Shown one piece after another: positions 63,985 through 64,000 of a DNA stretch of 64,000 nucleotides. This DNA is from Helicobacter mustelae (lineage in GTDB: Bacteria; Campylobacterota; Campylobacteria; Campylobacterales; Helicobacteraceae): NCBI RefSeq assembly GCF_900476215.1, contig NZ_LS483446.1, positions 1,512,608 to 1,576,607 of the forward strand. Reading direction: 5' to 3'. Both the position numbers and the translations under genes were made by a program. A model generated the notes under the pieces. That model made no database searches, was not told the DNA's origin, and saw only the letters and a program-made list of their open reading frames with translations. How positions within the stretch are numbered: the stretch's first letter is position 1; each line of letters opens with the position of its first letter.

Positions 63985-64000
63985 TGGCAAAGCAGGGGCG

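Noticed and set aside
1..64000. CRISPR array, insertion sequence or prophage
   Set aside because: No spaced direct repeats of CRISPR type, no transposase or integrase motifs and no phage structural genes were seen in any frame.

Overview
The window is a compact epsilonproteobacterial chromosome segment, almost certainly from a Helicobacter. Signs of this are a Wolinella/Helicobacter-type frdCAB operon with all four haem-ligand histidines, a non-haem ferritin, nspC next to cheV, mqnX of the futalosine menaquinone pathway, and gene neighbourhoods that match H. pylori from memory (pflA-algC; pyrD-M16 protease-dapA-SDR; metG-murF-like-cmoB-hotdog; mtnN-fabD; pyrC-like/mqnX; cheV-nspC). GC content above H. 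pylori, argJ and competence-type pseudopilus genes point to a non-pylori species. H. mustelae would fit, but the sequence alone does not prove it.

Layout. 1-9.0 kb (+): end of a methyltransferase, MATE exporter, frdCAB, then metNI with two tandem metQ lipoproteins. 9.1-17.6 kb (-): GNAT enzyme, a candidate Fur-linked small RNA, algC, pflA, a TonB-dependent receptor behind a TPP riboswitch, and argJ. 17.9-20.3 kb (+): a large repeat-rich secreted coiled-coil/beta-barrel protein. 20.9-37.7 kb (-): biosynthetic and housekeeping operons (FabL-like SDR, dapA, M16 peptidase, pyrD, gamma-carbonic-anhydrase-like, DUF411; exonuclease, thioredoxin; YeiH, hotdog protein, cmoB, MurF-like, metG; selB, nspC, cheV; radical SAM). 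37.9-40.0 kb (+): outer-membrane protein, DedA and flavodoxin behind a Fur-like box. 40.3-46.4 kb (-): ccoG, glnA, two pseudopilins, mtnN, fabD. Then tRNA-Ser(GCU) and a truncated restriction-enzyme-like gene (+). 47.4-53.4 kb (-): a type II secretion/competence-like operon resembling the Campylobacter Cts DNA-uptake system. 53.7-63.2 kb (+): ferritin, PyrC-like protein, MscS, mqnX, glmS, asparaginase, ileS. The right edge holds ruvC (-) and a cluster of TTCAC-core boxes that looks like the chromosomal origin, so dnaA probably lies just outside.

Main points. (1) A TPP riboswitch directly precedes a TonB-dependent receptor gene, predicting an outer-membrane thiamine (or precursor) importer. 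(2) A Cts-like DNA-uptake cluster is present, but its secretin gene carries an in-frame TAA after 65 codons. (3) An exact 7-1-7 Fur box lies beside a roughly 105-nt candidate sRNA. (4) Candidate oriC at the right end. (5) An 802-residue repeat protein joining a coiled coil to a putative beta-barrel. All homology statements come from motif and family recognition by eye; no searches were run.
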